From Thalassolituus marinus (GTDB lineage: Bacteria; Pseudomonadota; Gammaproteobacteria; Pseudomonadales; Oceanobacteraceae): DNA of 64,000 nucleotides. Positions 51,189 through 60,598 of the stretch are shown here, piece by piece. The notes beneath the pieces are model-generated. The model was not told the DNA's origin. It ran no database searches and saw only the letters and a program-made list of their open reading frames with translations. The stretch's first letter is position 1. Every line of letters begins with the position of its first letter. Location of the stretch: assembly GCF_020320395.1 (NCBI RefSeq), contig NZ_JAEDAH010000013.1, positions 1 through 64,000 on the forward strand. The letters are read 5' to 3'. Position numbers and translations under genes: made by a program.

Positions 51189-52466
51189 ATGTCTGAACAC
51201 AATGCCCCTGTCACCCGCGTCGCTGTTATCGGAGCTGGTCCTGCTGGCCTGATGGCTGCCGAAGAAATTGCCCGTCATGGCTACCAGCCTGAGGTGTTCG
51301 ACGCGATGCCCAGTGTTGCACGCAAGTTTCTGCTGGCTGGAATCGGCGGCATGAACATTACCCACTCGGAAGCCCTGCCACAGTTTCTGCAGCGCTATCG
51401 GGAAGCAGAAGACTGTCTGCAGCCGATGATCAATGCTTTTACGCCTGAAGCACTGCGCACGTGGATACATGGTCTCGGCGTGGAGACCTTTGTCGGCACT
51501 TCAGGACGGGTATTTCCCAAGGATATGAAAGCCGCCCCGCTATTGCGTGCCTGGCTGCAGCGATTACGTCAGCAAGGTGTTGTTTTTCACCCGCGTCACC
51601 GCTGGACAGGCTGGCGTCGGGAAAATAATCAGTTGATCTGGGAAATCGAAAACACGGATGGCAAAAAAGATTATCGGTTTGATGCTGTGGTACTGGCACT
51701 CGGTGGTGCCAGCTGGCCGAAACTGGGTTCTGATGGCAGCTGGTGTCTTCCCTTGAAACAACTACAGGTCGACATTGAACCGCTGAAATCCAGCAACTGT
51801 GGTTTTGAAATTCCATGGAGCAATTTCATTCAGCAACGCTTTGCCGGTACACCGGTCAAACATGTACAACTTACAGTCAGCAATCCCCAGGGCCAGACAG
51901 AGAGCCGTACCGGTGAATTTATTGTCAGCCACTACGGCGTTGAAGGCAGCCTGGTCTATGCCCTGAGTGCACCGCTGCGCGAGTCCATGCTGCACGATTC
52001 CGAATCTGCCTGCCTGACCCTCGACTGGTTACCACATACAGACGAAGAACAACTGATCCGAAAACTCAGTCAGCCACGAAAAGGACTGAGTTTTCCTAAC
52101 GTATTAAAAAAGAAATTAAATCTGCCCCCCATCGCCAACGCCCTGTTACGGGAATGCTACCCACAACTGGATGTCAGTGATCACCTTGCCGTCGCCAGAG
52201 CACTTAAAAATATGCGCCTGCCAGCGGTAACCGCTACCCGTCCGATAGAAGAAGTTATCAGCTGTGCTGGCGGGGTTAAATTCAGTGAATTAAATACGCA
52301 ATTAATGCTGAATAAAATCCCCGGAGTTTTTGCTGCCGGTGAGATGCTCGACTGGGAAGCACCAACCGGTGGTTACCTGCTGACCGCCTGTTTCGCCACC
52401 GGCCGCTGGGCCGGCCGCCATCTGTGCGACTGGCTGCAGGCGCAGCCAGCGGACAATCAGCAGTAA
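51189..52466 (+). CDS. HI0933/BaiN-like flavoprotein (TIGR03862 type)
   Basis: A 425-residue NAD(P)/FAD-dependent oxidoreductase. The N-terminal dinucleotide site is VIGAGPAGLMAAEEIARHG (9-27), then KFLLAGIGGMNITHSE. A second site LALGGASWPKLGSDG lies near 165, and GGVKFSELN and PGVFAAGEMLDWEAPTGGY near the end. Members reduce unsaturated compounds; the exact substrate is unknown. It follows the MATE gene by 64 nt. Confidence 0.92.
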   Translation: MSEHNAPVTRVAVIGAGPAGLMAAEEIARHGYQPEVFDAMPSVARKFLLAGIGGMNITHSEALPQFLQRYREAEDCLQPMINAFTPEALRTWIHGLGVETFVGTSGRVFPKDMKAAPLLRAWLQRLRQQGVVFHPRHRWTGWRRENNQLIWEIENTDGKKDYRFDAVVLALGGASWPKLGSDGSWCLPLKQLQVDIEPLKSSNCGFEIPWSNFIQQRFAGTPVKHVQLTVSNPQGQTESRTGEFIVSHYGVEGSLVYALSAPLRESMLHDSESACLTLDWLPHTDEEQLIRKLSQPRKGLSFPNVLKKKLNLPPIANALLRECYPQLDVSDHLAVARALKNMRLPAVTATRPIEEVISCAGGVKFSELNTQLMLNKIPGVFAAGEMLDWEAPTGGYLLTACFATGRWAGRHLCDWLQAQPADNQQ

Positions 52467-52480
52467 CCTTGCGCCCGGCT

Positions 52481-53515
52481 TTATGGGCAAGGGTTAGAAT
52501 GCACCTTGTGAATGCCATCAATGGCCTGCAGTAAGGATTCATCCAGCTGCAGTGCCGCCGAATCAATATTTTCCTGTAACTGCGCCAAGCTGGTTGCACC
52601 AATAATATTCGACGTCACAAAGGGCTGCTGAGTCACAAACGCCAGCGCCATCTGTGCCGGTGAGACCCCCGCCTCCTGCGCCAGAGCAACGTATTGCGCA
52701 ACCGCCGCATCGGCATGCTCACCTTTGTAGCGACTGAAGCGTTCGAACAGGGTAATACGCGCATCCTGCGGTTGCTGACCATTGAGGTATTTACCGGACA
52801 ATACACCAAATGCCAGTGGTGAATACGCCAGTAAACCCACCTGCTCCTGATGGGAAACTTCTGCCAAGCCAACTTCGTAACTGCGATTCAGCAGGTTATA
52901 CGGATTCTGAATACTGACCGGTTTCGGCCAGCCATTGCGCTCGGCGATCTGCAGTACCTTCATGGTGCCCCAGGCGGTTTCATTCGACAGGCCGTAATGG
53001 CGGATTTTGCCTTCTGTGATCAGTTCATTCAGCGCCGCCAGCGTCTCCTCCAGTGGCGTACTGTCGGACTCGCGATGCACGTACCCCAGCTGACCAAAGA
53101 AGTTGGTCGGACGTGCCGGCCAGTGAATCTGGTAAAGATCGATATAGTCGGTCTGCAGCCGACGCAGACTACCTTCTACCGCTTCGCGGATATGCTCGCG
53201 CGTCAACTGCGGGCCATTACGGATATGCGTCATCCAGTCCCCCGGGCCTGCAACCTTGGTGGCCAGAATAACTTTGTCACGCTGTCCGCGCTCAGCGAAC
53301 CAGCTGCCGATATACTGCTCTGTACGGCCCTGGGTCTCGCCTTTAGGCGGTACCGGATACATTTCGGCGGTATCAAAGAAATTGATGCCACGTTCAAGGG
53401 CGTAGTCCATCTGTTCATGGGCCTGTGCTTCGCTATTCTGCTCACCCCAGGTCATGGTCCCCAGGCACAGCGAAGTCACCATCAGGTCGGTGTTACCGAG
53501 ACGTCGTTTTTCCAT
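52481..53515 (-). CDS. tas: aldo/keto reductase Tas
   Basis: A 344-residue NADP-dependent aldo/keto reductase (Tas in E. coli, 346). Start ATG with a perfect GGAGG 6 nt upstream. Features: GTMTWGEQNSEAQAHEQMDYA (split as GTMTWGEQN and EAQAHEQMDYA), catalytic Asp and Tyr in FDTAEMYP, Lys in LATKVAGPGDW, His in YQIHWPARP. The 23-codon extension upstream is rejected. It is convergent with the flavoprotein gene, sharing a small hairpin at 52467-52493. Confidence 0.93.
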   Translation of the reverse strand: MEKRRLGNTDLMVTSLCLGTMTWGEQNSEAQAHEQMDYALERGINFFDTAEMYPVPPKGETQGRTEQYIGSWFAERGQRDKVILATKVAGPGDWMTHIRNGPQLTREHIREAVEGSLRRLQTDYIDLYQIHWPARPTNFFGQLGYVHRESDSTPLEETLAALNELITEGKIRHYGLSNETAWGTMKVLQIAERNGWPKPVSIQNPYNLLNRSYEVGLAEVSHQEQVGLLAYSPLAFGVLSGKYLNGQQPQDARITLFERFSRYKGEHADAAVAQYVALAQEAGVSPAQMALAFVTQQPFVTSNIIGATSLAQLQENIDSAALQLDESLLQAIDGIHKVHSNPCP

Positions 53516-53662
53516 ATTTACCTCCAAATGCAGCGGCCATGTTAACGCAAAACGCCAGAACAGCTGATGCCCACAATGGAACACTCAGTACCAACCGGCA
53601 GACTCGGCAGCGGGGATTATCGCGCTTACGACGTAAAAGCAGATAACGGTATAATGTAAATA

Positions 53663-54553
53663 TTATTCAGAGCCGCGAGGATCCGTCAGCGCAAACATGC
53701 GCCGGCGCAGAGCATTCGCCTGGGCCCTGTCAGGCATGGTGTCGAGCAGAGTAATTAATTCGTCGCGGATAACCAGCTGCGCAGCCTGATCGGTGGCCTG
53801 AACGAGCCTTTGCAACAAAAATTCGCCCGCCTCATCAAAGCGGCCGCCGGCAGCCAGCCAGTGACTGTACAATTCAATCGCTTGCAGGTCACCCTGCTGC
53901 GCACGCTGTGCAATCTGTTGCCAGTCTCTCGCCTCTTCACTCAGGCGCGCGGCACGGCGCACCCGGGTTTGCAATTGGGCCAGTTTAGGATCACGCAGGC
54001 ACTCTGCAGGTGCCTGTTGCAGACATTCCAGAGCCAGCGCTAAGCGCTGTTCAATATCCTCATCAACACCCGCCTGATCGCTACCACCCTCCAGCAAGGC
54101 TGTAATCAGAGCGATACGGGCGGTGTTATTGCCGGGATCATCAGCAATGGCGACCTGCCATAAGCGCAGCGCCTCTTCATCCAGCCCCTGCTGACGACAG
54201 GCTTCCGCCTGCAACAGCAGATCCGATGGCGGTTCAGCAATATACGGGGTAATAAAACCCAGCAACTGAGATTCACTTTGCACGCCCGTCAGGCGATCCA
54301 GCTCGTTGCCCTGCTTAATCAGCAATAAGGTGGGTAAAGTGCGCACCGCCAGCCGTTCAACCAACTGCGGATAGTCATCGGCGTTCAGGGTTAACAGTGT
54401 GAGTTCGGACGAAAAAGTCGCAGCGACTTTCTCCAGTAACGGCAATAAGGCGCGGCATGGCGCACACCAGGGGGCCCAGACATCAACCAGCAATACGTTG
54501 CTCGCCTCAGATACCAGCTGGTCAAACGAGTCTGCGGTTATTTTCTCTGTCAT
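53663..54553 (-). CDS. cnoX: thioredoxin-TPR co-chaperone CnoX (YbbN)
   Basis: A 296-residue protein: a thioredoxin domain (1-105) with WCAPC (about 29-33) and RTLPTLLLI, followed by TPR repeats to the end. CnoX protects substrates under oxidative (hypochlorite) stress and hands them to chaperones. The E. coli protein lacks the first active-site Cys; this one keeps CxxC and may have reductase activity. Confidence 0.93.
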   Translation of the reverse strand: MTEKITADSFDQLVSEASNVLLVDVWAPWCAPCRALLPLLEKVAATFSSELTLLTLNADDYPQLVERLAVRTLPTLLLIKQGNELDRLTGVQSESQLLGFITPYIAEPPSDLLLQAEACRQQGLDEEALRLWQVAIADDPGNNTARIALITALLEGGSDQAGVDEDIEQRLALALECLQQAPAECLRDPKLAQLQTRVRRAARLSEEARDWQQIAQRAQQGDLQAIELYSHWLAAGGRFDEAGEFLLQRLVQATDQAAQLVIRDELITLLDTMPDRAQANALRRRMFALTDPRGSE

Positions 54554-54669
54554 GGGAATGCCGGTGAATATTTCTGCACCGCTTTATGCGGTCAATCTTG
54601 ATATCTTTCAACTACCGGCAACAGGATACCGTTATACTGCGCTGAATTCTCAGCTTGTGTTAACGCCTT

Positions 54670-55323
54670 ATGCCGGAATCCAGCCCTAAACCCCAGGCCT
54701 CTGCTGCGCGTACCTTTCTTCTGTCAGTTATGATCGGTGGCTGGCTGCTGGCAACCCTGGCCGGACTATGGTGGTTTCAGCAGCAGAATGTACGGCCGTT
54801 TATCGCCAGCGACGATGATCTAAGTTATCTGCGCCCGGCCATTATCAGCGAGCGTATTCAGCCGCTGCTTACGTTATTACCAGCCGCCAGCGCGCAGCAG
54901 ACCACGCTTATCCACTTCTGGAATCCGGACTGCCTGTGTAATCAACTCAGTCAGCGTCACTTCGATGGACTGGTTGCGGCCTTCGATGAGACACAGATGC
55001 GCATTCTGGTGGTGGCCCCCTCCACTACCAGTGATAGGCAACTTGAAGAATTTACCCGCCTGAACGGCGCGCGCATGCAGATCGTACGTGAGCCCGCTGG
55101 CCTTAACCTCCCCGCCAGTCCAGCTCTGGCCCTGATCAATCCGCAGGGAGAACTTGGCTACTTCGGAGCCTACGGCTTCGGTGCGTTATGTACGGTTGCC
55201 AGCGACGATTTTTTCCCAGCGATAATTCGTAAAATGCGCGCAGCAGAGGCTTATGGTCCGTTTGCCAATGTGGCAGGCAGTGGCTGCTTTTGCCACTGGC
55301 CGACCAGCAACCAGTCCGGTTAA
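54670..55323 (+). CDS. DUF6436 membrane-anchored thioredoxin-like protein
   Basis: A 217-residue protein with one N-terminal membrane helix (about 15-37) and a periplasmic thioredoxin-like domain. Cysteine pairs are CLC in NPDCLCNQ (about 98) and CFC in GSGCFCHW near the end, plus GALCTVA. DUF6436 proteins have this layout, and redox or metal binding is likely. It ends where tgpA ends (4-nt overlap of convergent genes). Confidence 0.85.
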   Translation: MPESSPKPQASAARTFLLSVMIGGWLLATLAGLWWFQQQNVRPFIASDDDLSYLRPAIISERIQPLLTLLPAASAQQTTLIHFWNPDCLCNQLSQRHFDGLVAAFDETQMRILVVAPSTTSDRQLEEFTRLNGARMQIVREPAGLNLPASPALALINPQGELGYFGAYGFGALCTVASDDFFPAIIRKMRAAEAYGPFANVAGSGCFCHWPTSNQSG

Positions 55324-57326
55324 CGCAGACGCCGGCGCAATTGTTTCAGCGCACGAATCAAAGCCGCCATATCTGGCTCTGATTCAACGTACAGTGTAAT
55401 TTCCAGTTGCCCGGCAAACTTCATCACGTCTTCTCTGCATTCTTCAGCAACAACGTCCGATAAACGTTGCAGGTACTGACCCGGAGCCTCTCCAGCCACT
55501 GGCTCAAGACCAAGCCTCTTTGCTCGCTGCTGCAACGCTCCCCATGCCCGGATAAAGGCTGATCTCGGCTGCGGCCGATCACGCCACCATAGCCATAGGG
55601 TCGCCAGCAAAAAGAACACGCCAAACGAGCTACCAAGAAAGTACAGCCCGCGCTTGTAATCCTGTATGCCGATAACAGTTTGCAGGAAGTTCTTCTGGCG
55701 CTGACCGTCATACGACAACACCCAACGCTGCCAGTAGTAATTCAGGCTATCGAATTCCAGGCTCAGACGATTCAGCCAACCGATCTCGCGCAGCGCGCGT
55801 GCGGTTAGCCCCTGTTCTTCGAGAAAACTGCCTTCATCAGCGACCGCCTGCTCAAGGCCGTAGAGGATACGCTCCGGCGCGACCATCGCTGTCGGATCGA
55901 AACGCACCCACCCCTGACCTTCGAGCCATGCTTCGGCCCAGGCATGAGCATCATACTGGCGAACAGTCAGGTACTGCTCCTCTTCGTTCCACTTACCGCC
56001 CTGATAACCGACCACGACCCGGGCAGGAATACCTGCACTGCGTGCCATAAAGGTGAAGGCACTGGCGTAATGCGCGCAGAATCCGCGCCGGGTATTAAAC
56101 AGAAAATCGTCGATATCATTGTCGCCAAGTATTGGTGGCCGCAGGGTGTAAAAAAACGGTTCACGGCTAAAGCTCTCCATGACGCTCTGCAAGTATGCCT
56201 CTGCAGATTCCGACTGCTGCCTCAGTACGGCGGCTTTCGTCCTGGTCTGCGGATTAACCTCAGCCGGTAATTCGAGATTCACACTTCGCCATGGCTCCGG
56301 CAGAAAGTCGCCGTCGATAACCAGTTGCGGGCGCGAAATCACACGATAGCGAGTGCGGTTATGAACCTCCCGCCTGGACACCAGACGCTCATCAATGCTG
56401 ACACCGGTGTAAACCTGTTGCGCACTCATACCACGTAACGCGTACAGCCATTTCTGACCAGAAGGTTCCTGAATAACGTCATAGTCGATGTTGGCATCAT
56501 CCTCGGTCAGCATGCGACCTGCCGGATGCCATTTAACCGTGCGCGCCAGCCCTGCTGGCTTCCAGCTGCGACCGTCATACTGATCCAGCACCAGTGCACG
56601 CCAGTACAACTGCTCGCGCGGCGGCAAGCTGCCATCATTAAAGGTCACGCGGAATGCCAGTTCGTCAGACTGGCCAAGCCGAGCGATATCTCCCGGCGAC
56701 ATTTCCTCCGACAGTCCGGTGATGGCACTGGATGAGTGAAGATTCAGACTCCATAAAGGGGCCAGTCGGGGAAACAACAGGTACAGCACCAGCATCATGG
56801 GTATTGAAGCCAGCAGAATTTTCGCCGCCAGTGACGCTGTACGCCGCCCATCCGCTACGTCATCAGCACGTAAAGGATTGCGGTGTAAGGCCACCAGTGC
56901 AGTTAACAGCAACCAGCTGCAGAGAATGCCATACAGTGCCGAGAGAATGCCCTGATCAAACAGAAAGGCGACCGCCAGTACAAAGAAACTGAGAAAAATG
57001 ACGATGTAGCCATCTCGCTGATAGCGCATTTCAAACACTTTCAGCACAGCACTGGCAATCATGAAGGCCGTAGCGCTTTCCAGCGATAAGGTTCGTTCAA
57101 AAGCAGTTATCACAGCCAGTGACGCCAACACCACAGCTACCAGTTTGATGACCTTGCCCGGATAAGGCAGTCGCCCAAGGTGCGTGAGCCAGCGCCAGCC
57201 AGTAGCCAGCAGCACCAGCAGCCACATCCACAACGGCAAATGCTGAGCATGGGGTAACAAAGCCGCGACGGCAGTGGCCAGCAACCACAGCAGGGAGAAG
57301 CGCGGAATCTGTTTTATATCAGCCAC
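55320..57326 (-). CDS. tgpA: transglutaminase-like membrane protein TgpA
   Basis: A 668-residue protein: about five N-terminal membrane helices, a large periplasmic transglutaminase domain with catalytic Cys in RRGFCAHYASAF, His in DAHAWAEAW and Asp in VRFDPT, one more helix (about 540-560) and a cytoplasmic DUF4129-like tail. TgpA is essential in Pseudomonas aeruginosa. The GTG start at 57326, with GGAGG upstream, overlaps the DUF58 gene by 8 nt; the longer frame to 57392 is rejected. Confidence 0.92.
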   Translation of the reverse strand: MADIKQIPRFSLLWLLATAVAALLPHAQHLPLWMWLLVLLATGWRWLTHLGRLPYPGKVIKLVAVVLASLAVITAFERTLSLESATAFMIASAVLKVFEMRYQRDGYIVIFLSFFVLAVAFLFDQGILSALYGILCSWLLLTALVALHRNPLRADDVADGRRTASLAAKILLASIPMMLVLYLLFPRLAPLWSLNLHSSSAITGLSEEMSPGDIARLGQSDELAFRVTFNDGSLPPREQLYWRALVLDQYDGRSWKPAGLARTVKWHPAGRMLTEDDANIDYDVIQEPSGQKWLYALRGMSAQQVYTGVSIDERLVSRREVHNRTRYRVISRPQLVIDGDFLPEPWRSVNLELPAEVNPQTRTKAAVLRQQSESAEAYLQSVMESFSREPFFYTLRPPILGDNDIDDFLFNTRRGFCAHYASAFTFMARSAGIPARVVVGYQGGKWNEEEQYLTVRQYDAHAWAEAWLEGQGWVRFDPTAMVAPERILYGLEQAVADEGSFLEEQGLTARALREIGWLNRLSLEFDSLNYYWQRWVLSYDGQRQKNFLQTVIGIQDYKRGLYFLGSSFGVFFLLATLWLWWRDRPQPRSAFIRAWGALQQRAKRLGLEPVAGEAPGQYLQRLSDVVAEECREDVMKFAGQLEITLYVESEPDMAALIRALKQLRRRLR

Positions 57327-58296
57327 GTTCGTTACCCTCCTCCAGACCGTACAGCGCCAACAACGCCAGACATTCGTCACGGTGTATTTCACTGTTGCCC
57401 GGTTCTATAACTCGCCCTGGCAGACGCAGGCCGTAACGCCAGTTGCGCTGCTGCGCCTGCAATACCCAGCCGGTCAGGCGCGACAGACGAACCTCCAGCG
57501 GTGCTGGCGCCAGCGCCTCCCAATCCAGCCAGCACAAAGCGCCTTCATCATGGTCGAAATCCTTACTGACCAAACCCTGGCCACGAGCCAGTTGTTTCCA
57601 GGCAATGTGTTTGAGCGAATCGCCAGGCTGATACTGCCGCAACCCCTGAAAGTCCTGCTGTCCGGATTCCAGTGACGGTGCTCCGGCCAGCTGTTCGCCG
57701 GATTCACCGGCCACAAACTGGAACGGCACATATTCCGGATGCGGGTACACCAGCCCTTTGAAATCCAGTGCTACCCAGGTCCAGGTGCGGAATAATCCCA
57801 ACGGGTAGCGGCTTTCTAGTCGCAGGCGGCCAGTGCGCAGATGACCACGCTGCAGAGCCTCATAACTGAGGATCAGAGTGGCAGGCTTGTCCGGAATCGC
57901 ATCGGCCTGTGATAGCGGATAACCCGGAAAACCTATCGCCAAAGACTCGTGCCAGCGACGACTGGCCTCCAGCCTCAGCGGCAAACCGACCGAATCGCCC
58001 TGAAACACCGGGTTCACATGCCCGGCACCAAGCGTCAGGCCGGACAGATTGCGAAAAGTGAACATCATCGCCACCAGACCCACACTGAACAGCCAGAAGG
58101 TCAGGCCGTAAATAAGACTGTTCTGGTAATTAATGGCGGTAATCAGCATCACGACCAGCATCAGCAAGTAGAGCGCACCGGTTGCCGTAGGCAAAATAAA
58201 GATAGAACGATGACTCAGCGTTACCTGCGACGCAGGTGGAATGCGCCGGTCAAGCCATCGTTGCCACCGCTGACGTATGCGCTGCTTAACCGACAT
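57319..58296 (-). CDS. DUF58 protein of the moxR operon
   Basis: A 325-residue protein with two membrane helices (about 30-75) and the DUF58 domain (YQPGDSLKHIAWKQLARGQ near 218). It lies between moxR and tgpA with 1-nt and 8-nt overlaps, the standard MoxR-DUF58-TgpA cassette. Function not settled; it may link the ATPase to the membrane partner. Confidence 0.93.
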   Translation of the reverse strand: MSVKQRIRQRWQRWLDRRIPPASQVTLSHRSIFILPTATGALYLLMLVVMLITAINYQNSLIYGLTFWLFSVGLVAMMFTFRNLSGLTLGAGHVNPVFQGDSVGLPLRLEASRRWHESLAIGFPGYPLSQADAIPDKPATLILSYEALQRGHLRTGRLRLESRYPLGLFRTWTWVALDFKGLVYPHPEYVPFQFVAGESGEQLAGAPSLESGQQDFQGLRQYQPGDSLKHIAWKQLARGQGLVSKDFDHDEGALCWLDWEALAPAPLEVRLSRLTGWVLQAQQRNWRYGLRLPGRVIEPGNSEIHRDECLALLALYGLEEGNERG

Positions 58297-59219
58297 CAGA
58301 CCAGAACCGCAACGCTGTTCAGGATGCGTTGGGAAACCGCATGAGAACCGCCCTCCGCAGCTTCGGCAAGGCGGTGATCAACCACCGCAGGTAATACTGC
58401 CTGAATATCTTCCGGTAACAGATGCCCGCGCCCGGCCGAGACCAGCGCCCAGGCTTTGGCACTGCGTAATAAGGCCAGCGCACCACGTGGAGACAGACCG
58501 TACTGATACCCGCCCTCGTAACGGGTAAAGGCAATGATGCGCTGCAAGTAATCAAGCACAGTCGCTGATGCCTGAACCTCATTGACCTGCTGCTGCAGGG
58601 CCTGAAGTTCCTGCATACTGATAGCGGCCTGCACCTGATTGGCCAGCGCCCGGTGATCCTTACCTTCGAGCAGAGCGCGTTCTGCACGCTCATCCGGATA
58701 ACCCAGCTGAATGCGCATCAGAAAACGGTCCAGCTGAGATTCTGGTAACGGGAAGGTACCAGACTGCGATACCGGGTTCTGGGTAGCGATAACGAAAAAC
58801 GGCTGTGGCAAGGGGCGGGTTTCCCCTTCTACCGTCACCTGCCCTTCTTCCATCGCCTCCAGCAATGCACTCTGCGCTTTCGGCGTGGCACGGTTGATTT
58901 CATCGGCCAGCAACACCTGACTGAAGACTGGCCCCGGATGGAAGCGGAAGCGGCCCTGATCTGAACCTGCCTCGCGCTCAAAAATACTGACTCCGAGAAT
59001 ATCCGCGGGTAACAGATCGGAAGTAAACTGTATGCGCTTGTAGTCCAGTCCCATGGTGCCTGCCAACGCATGTGATAGCGTGGTTTTACCCATGCCAGGT
59101 AAATCTTCGATCAGTAAATGTCCTCGAGCCAGCAGACAGCTCAGTGCCAGCTTTACCTGTTCTTCTTTACCCAGAATGACCTGATTGAGTTGTGCTAATA
59201 CCCGGGCAATCGCTGTCAT
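58296..59219 (-). CDS. MoxR-family AAA+ ATPase of the tgpA operon
   Basis: A 307-residue AAA+ ATPase: Walker A DLPGMGKT (about 38-45), Walker B LLADEINRA (about 103), sensor ATQNPVSQSG (about 148) and arginine finger region. It is a different MoxR subgroup from the protein encoded at 23174. The stop overlaps the DUF58 start (TGATG). Confidence 0.94.
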   Translation of the reverse strand: MTAIARVLAQLNQVILGKEEQVKLALSCLLARGHLLIEDLPGMGKTTLSHALAGTMGLDYKRIQFTSDLLPADILGVSIFEREAGSDQGRFRFHPGPVFSQVLLADEINRATPKAQSALLEAMEEGQVTVEGETRPLPQPFFVIATQNPVSQSGTFPLPESQLDRFLMRIQLGYPDERAERALLEGKDHRALANQVQAAISMQELQALQQQVNEVQASATVLDYLQRIIAFTRYEGGYQYGLSPRGALALLRSAKAWALVSAGRGHLLPEDIQAVLPAVVDHRLAEAAEGGSHAVSQRILNSVAVLV

Positions 59220-59316
59220 GACCTTATCCTGAAAAATTCTCGTGTCGTCAGGATAATAGACTGCGGCCTGACGGCCAAAGGTCTGAGCGTAAGGATTGTA
59301 AAGAGATCACAAATAA

Positions 59317-59346
59317 AAAAGGCGAAGCATGCTTGCTTCGCCTTTT
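59317..59346. terminator. intrinsic terminator after metZ
   Basis: AAAAGGCGAAGC and GCTTCGCCTTTT form a 12-bp stem with a 6-nt loop, T-run on the minus strand. It ends the purF-metZ transcript. Confidence 0.93.
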
Positions 59347-59368
59347 ATTCACGTCATTGACTCAATAA

Positions 59369-60583
59369 TCAGAGCGCATCCAGGCCTGCAGCCAGATCAC
59401 GTTTAATGTCTTCAACATTCTCCAGCCCAACCGCTACCCGCAGCAATGCTTGCGTGATACCAGCTTTCTGACGCTCTTCTTCTGACAATCGACCGTGGGT
59501 CGTAGTACCCGGATGAGTGATGGTTGTTTTCGCATCACCGAGGTTCGCGGTGATAGAAATCATGCGCGTAGCATCAACCACTTTCCAGGCTTCCTCCCGA
59601 CCACCTTCAACTTCAAACGACAACACACCACCAAACATGCGCTGCTGTTTTTTCGCCAGTTCATGGCCACTGTGATCCGCTAAACCACAGTAGTTTACTT
59701 TTTTCACTTTTGGATGCGACTGCAACCATTGCGCCAGCGCCAGTGCGTTGTCGCTGTGCACGCGCATGCGCAGAGCCAGCGTTTCCAGACCTTTAAGGAA
59801 AACCCAGGCGTTAAACGGACTCATGGTCGGGCCTGCGGAACGCAGTACACCAATTACCGGCTCAATCAGTTCGGCTGAACCAACCACTGCACCGCCCATG
59901 CAACGACCCTGACCATCGATATATTTGGTTGCAGAATGCACAACGAGATCCGCACCCAGTTTCAGAGGCTGCTGCAGCGCCGGCGTACAGAAACAGTTAT
60001 CAACGACAAACAAAGCGCCAGCGTTGTGTGCAATGCCGGCGATTGCCGCCAGATCTGCAACATCATTCAGTGGATTCGACGGCGATTCCAGGAACAGCAT
60101 TTTGGTTTGCGGGCGAATTTTATTCTGCCAGTCGTTGAGATCGAGCAAATCAACATAGTCGATATCGACGTTGAATTTACGCAGGAATTTCTCGAACAGC
60201 ACAATGGTGCTGCCAAAAACACTGGCAGAACACAGGACATGATCACCAGCCTTCAGGTGAGCGATCGCCACTGCATAGATAGCGGCCATACCGGAAGACG
60301 TTGCTGCACAGGCTTCACCGCCTTCCAGTGCCGCCAGACGATCTTCAAACGTACGCACGGTTGGATTGGTGTAACGGGAATAAACATTCCCCTCGGATTC
60401 ACCACCAAAACGCGCTGCCGCCTCTGCAGCCGAGTTAAATACGTAGCTGCTGGTCGCGAAAATAGGTTCACCGTGTTCGCATTCGTGAGTACGAACCTGA
60501 CCGGCACGAACGGCCAGTGTCTCAAACTCACAACCATCCAGATCAGACTGGTAGCGCGCATTAAATTCAGAAAAATCTGCCAT
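59369..60583 (-). CDS. metZ: O-succinylhomoserine sulfhydrylase
   Basis: A 404-residue PLP enzyme that makes homocysteine from O-succinylhomoserine and sulfide. The PLP lysine lies in VVHSATKYIDGQGR (about 215), and YSRYTNPTVRTFEDRLAALEGG gives the start of the domain (in parts YSRYTNPTVRTFE and RLAALEGG). It is 15 nt after purF, as in Pseudomonas. Confidence 0.95.
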   Translation of the reverse strand: MADFSEFNARYQSDLDGCEFETLAVRAGQVRTHECEHGEPIFATSSYVFNSAAEAAARFGGESEGNVYSRYTNPTVRTFEDRLAALEGGEACAATSSGMAAIYAVAIAHLKAGDHVLCSASVFGSTIVLFEKFLRKFNVDIDYVDLLDLNDWQNKIRPQTKMLFLESPSNPLNDVADLAAIAGIAHNAGALFVVDNCFCTPALQQPLKLGADLVVHSATKYIDGQGRCMGGAVVGSAELIEPVIGVLRSAGPTMSPFNAWVFLKGLETLALRMRVHSDNALALAQWLQSHPKVKKVNYCGLADHSGHELAKKQQRMFGGVLSFEVEGGREEAWKVVDATRMISITANLGDAKTTITHPGTTTHGRLSEEERQKAGITQALLRVAVGLENVEDIKRDLAAGLDAL

Positions 60584-60598
60584 GCTCAGGCCTTACGC

